This document shows, piece after piece, positions 12,388 through 13,528 of a stretch of DNA of 13,528 nucleotides; the first letter of the stretch is position 1, and the number at the start of each line of letters is the position of its first letter. The position numbers were made by a program, and so were the translations under genes. Under the pieces are notes generated by a model, which was not told the origin of the DNA, searched no databases, and worked only from the letters and a program-made list of their open reading frames with translations. The stretch is from assembly GCA_031178565.1 (NCBI GenBank), contig JAPSIU010000046.1, positions 1 to 13,528 of the forward strand, read 5' to 3'. Source of the stretch: Leucobacter sp. GTDB lineage: Bacteria; Actinomycetota; Actinomycetes; Actinomycetales; Microbacteriaceae.

Positions 12388-13528
12388 GTGGCATTGATCG
12401 TGCAGAAGTTCGGGGGTTCGTCCGTCGCCGACGCGGAGAGCGTGAAGCGCGTCGCGAAGCGCATCGTCGAGACCCGCAGAGCGGGAAACGAGGTCGTCGT
12501 CGCGGTGAGCGCCATGGGCGACACCACCGATGAACTGCTCGATCTCGCGGCCGAGTGCACGCCGATCCCGGCACCGCGCGAACTCGACATGCTGCTCACC
12601 GCGGGCGAGCGCATCTCGATGGCGCTGCTCGCCATGACGATCAAGGGCATGGGGCTCGAAGCGCTCTCCTTCACCGGGAGCCAGGCGGGCATGATCACCA
12701 CCGCCGAGCACGGCGCGGCCAAGATCGTCGACGTCACCCCCGGGCGCGTGCGCGAGGCGCTCGACCAGGGCGCCATCGCGATCGTCGCCGGGTTCCAGGG
12801 ATTCAGTCGCGATTCGCGAGACATCACGACGCTCGGCCGGGGCGGATCCGACACGACAGCGGTCGCGCTCGCGGCGGCGCTCGGCGCCGACGTGTGCGAG
12901 ATCTATACCGACGTCGACGGCATCTTCACGACCGACCCGAGAATCGTGCCGCGCGCGCGCAAGATCGACGCGATCACGGCCGAGGAGATGCTCGAGCTCG
13001 CGGCGGCGGGCGCGAAGGTGCTGCACCTCCGCGCCGTCGAATACGCGCGGCGTCACGGCGTCGTTCTGCACGTCCGATCCTCGTTCTCGGACGAGCAGGG
13101 CACCATCGTTTACGACCCCGAGAAGGGGCACCCGGAGGGAGTTCAGATGGAAGAGCCGGTCATCACAGGTATTGCCGCTGAGAAGAGCGAGGCCAAGATC
13201 ACGGTCGGCGGCGTCCCCGACGTGCCCGGCAAGGCTGCCCAGATCTTCGAGATCGTCGCGAAGACCAACGCGAACATCGACATGATCGTGCAGAACGTGT
13301 CCGCCGCGCAGACCAATCGCACCGACATCTCCTTCACGATCCCCCTCGGGGACGGCCGCAAGGTGATCGAGGCGCTCGAGGCCGAGCGCGAGTCGCTGGA
13401 GTTCGAGAGCCTGCAGTACGACGACCAGATCGCGAAGGTCGCGGTCGTCGGCGCGGGCATGCGCACGAGCACGGGCGTCTCCGCGCAGCTGTTCCGGGCG
13501 CTCTTCGAGGCCGGCATCAACATCGAGA
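12388..13528 (+). CDS. lysC: Aspartate kinase, 3' truncated by window edge
   Basis: Catalyses ATP-dependent phosphorylation of aspartate, the first step to lysine, threonine, methionine and diaminopimelate. GTG 12388 has GAGGAGG (12374-12380) seven bases upstream. About 380 codons are present; the C. glutamicum enzyme has 421 residues, so about 40 are missing past the edge. The kinase motif KFGGSS is at 7-12, with FTGSQAG and GRGGSDTTAVALAAALGAD in the middle of the catalytic domain. ACT regulatory domains begin near residue 260. NIDMIVQNVS carries Q302 and S305, matching C. glutamicum Q298 and S301, positions where changes relieve lysine plus threonine feedback. The enzyme therefore appears feedback sensitive. 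asd commonly follows lysC in relatives, but it lies outside the window. Confidence 0.96.
   Translation, partial: MALIVQKFGGSSVADAESVKRVAKRIVETRRAGNEVVVAVSAMGDTTDELLDLAAECTPIPAPRELDMLLTAGERISMALLAMTIKGMGLEALSFTGSQAGMITTAEHGAAKIVDVTPGRVREALDQGAIAIVAGFQGFSRDSRDITTLGRGGSDTTAVALAAALGADVCEIYTDVDGIFTTDPRIVPRARKIDAITAEEMLELAAAGAKVLHLRAVEYARRHGVVLHVRSSFSDEQGTIVYDPEKGHPEGVQMEEPVITGIAAEKSEAKITVGGVPDVPGKAAQIFEIVAKTNANIDMIVQNVSAAQTNRTDISFTIPLGDGRKVIEALEAERESLEFESLQYDDQIAKVAVVGAGMRTSTGVSAQLFRALFEAGINIE
13134..13149 (+). promoter_or_regulatory. Internal ribosome binding site and start for the aspartate kinase beta subunit
   Basis: GGAGG at 13134-13138 lies eight bases before an in-frame ATG at 13147 (Met254). 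The product would start MEEPVITGIAAEKSEAK and contain only the ACT regulatory domains. In C. glutamicum and Bacillus subtilis the same gene makes such a beta subunit, forming alpha2beta2 enzyme. The position and sequence match, so the same arrangement is likely here. Confidence 0.75.

Noticed and set aside
11493..12854. A 453-codon minus-strand open frame across dnaX, recR and lysC
   Set aside because: It crosses three conserved genes on the other strand and has no recognisable domain.

Overview
The window is about 70% GC. Every gene starts with ATG or GTG, ribosome binding sites are GGAGG-like, and two promoters look leaderless (TANNNT followed 6-7 bases later by GTG). The block dnaX-recR-lysC, with an internal lysC start as known from Corynebacterium glutamicum, indicates a high-GC actinobacterium. 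From the protein flavour my best guess is Microbacteriaceae (Leucobacter-like), but this is an inference made without any database search.

Layout. (1) 1-1023: the C-terminal two thirds of a phytoene-dehydrogenase-like FAD oxidoreductase; its start lies outside the window. (2) 1024-1324: a non-coding leader with small hairpins. (3) 1325-7681: a same-strand, closely spaced accessory cluster. It encodes a complete polyamine-type ABC importer in the order permease, permease, lipoprotein binding protein, ATPase, followed by a nitrilase-superfamily amidohydrolase, an RraA-like protein and a DUF849/BKACE beta-keto acid cleavage enzyme. (4) 7731-8225: an Lrp/AsnC regulator on the same strand. (5) 8235-8738: a second Lrp/AsnC regulator on the opposite strand, facing the first tail to tail. 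(6) 8811-12272: dnaX and recR, an operon for replication and recombination repair. (7) 12388 to the end: lysC (aspartate kinase), cut by the window edge about 40 codons short of its expected end.

How the genes may work together: the importer plus amidase, beta-keto acid cleavage enzyme and RraA-like lyase look like an uptake-and-breakdown pathway for a small, probably cationic, nitrogen compound, with the adjacent Lrp/AsnC protein as a likely local sensor. The substrate is not known from the sequence. I consider this cluster the most promising candidate for an undescribed system here. The dnaX-recR-lysC part is conserved housekeeping sequence. Its points of interest are the very long, repeat-rich DnaX linkers, the divergent leaderless promoters and the internal lysC start. 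I saw no tRNA, rRNA, CRISPR array, insertion sequence or phage gene.
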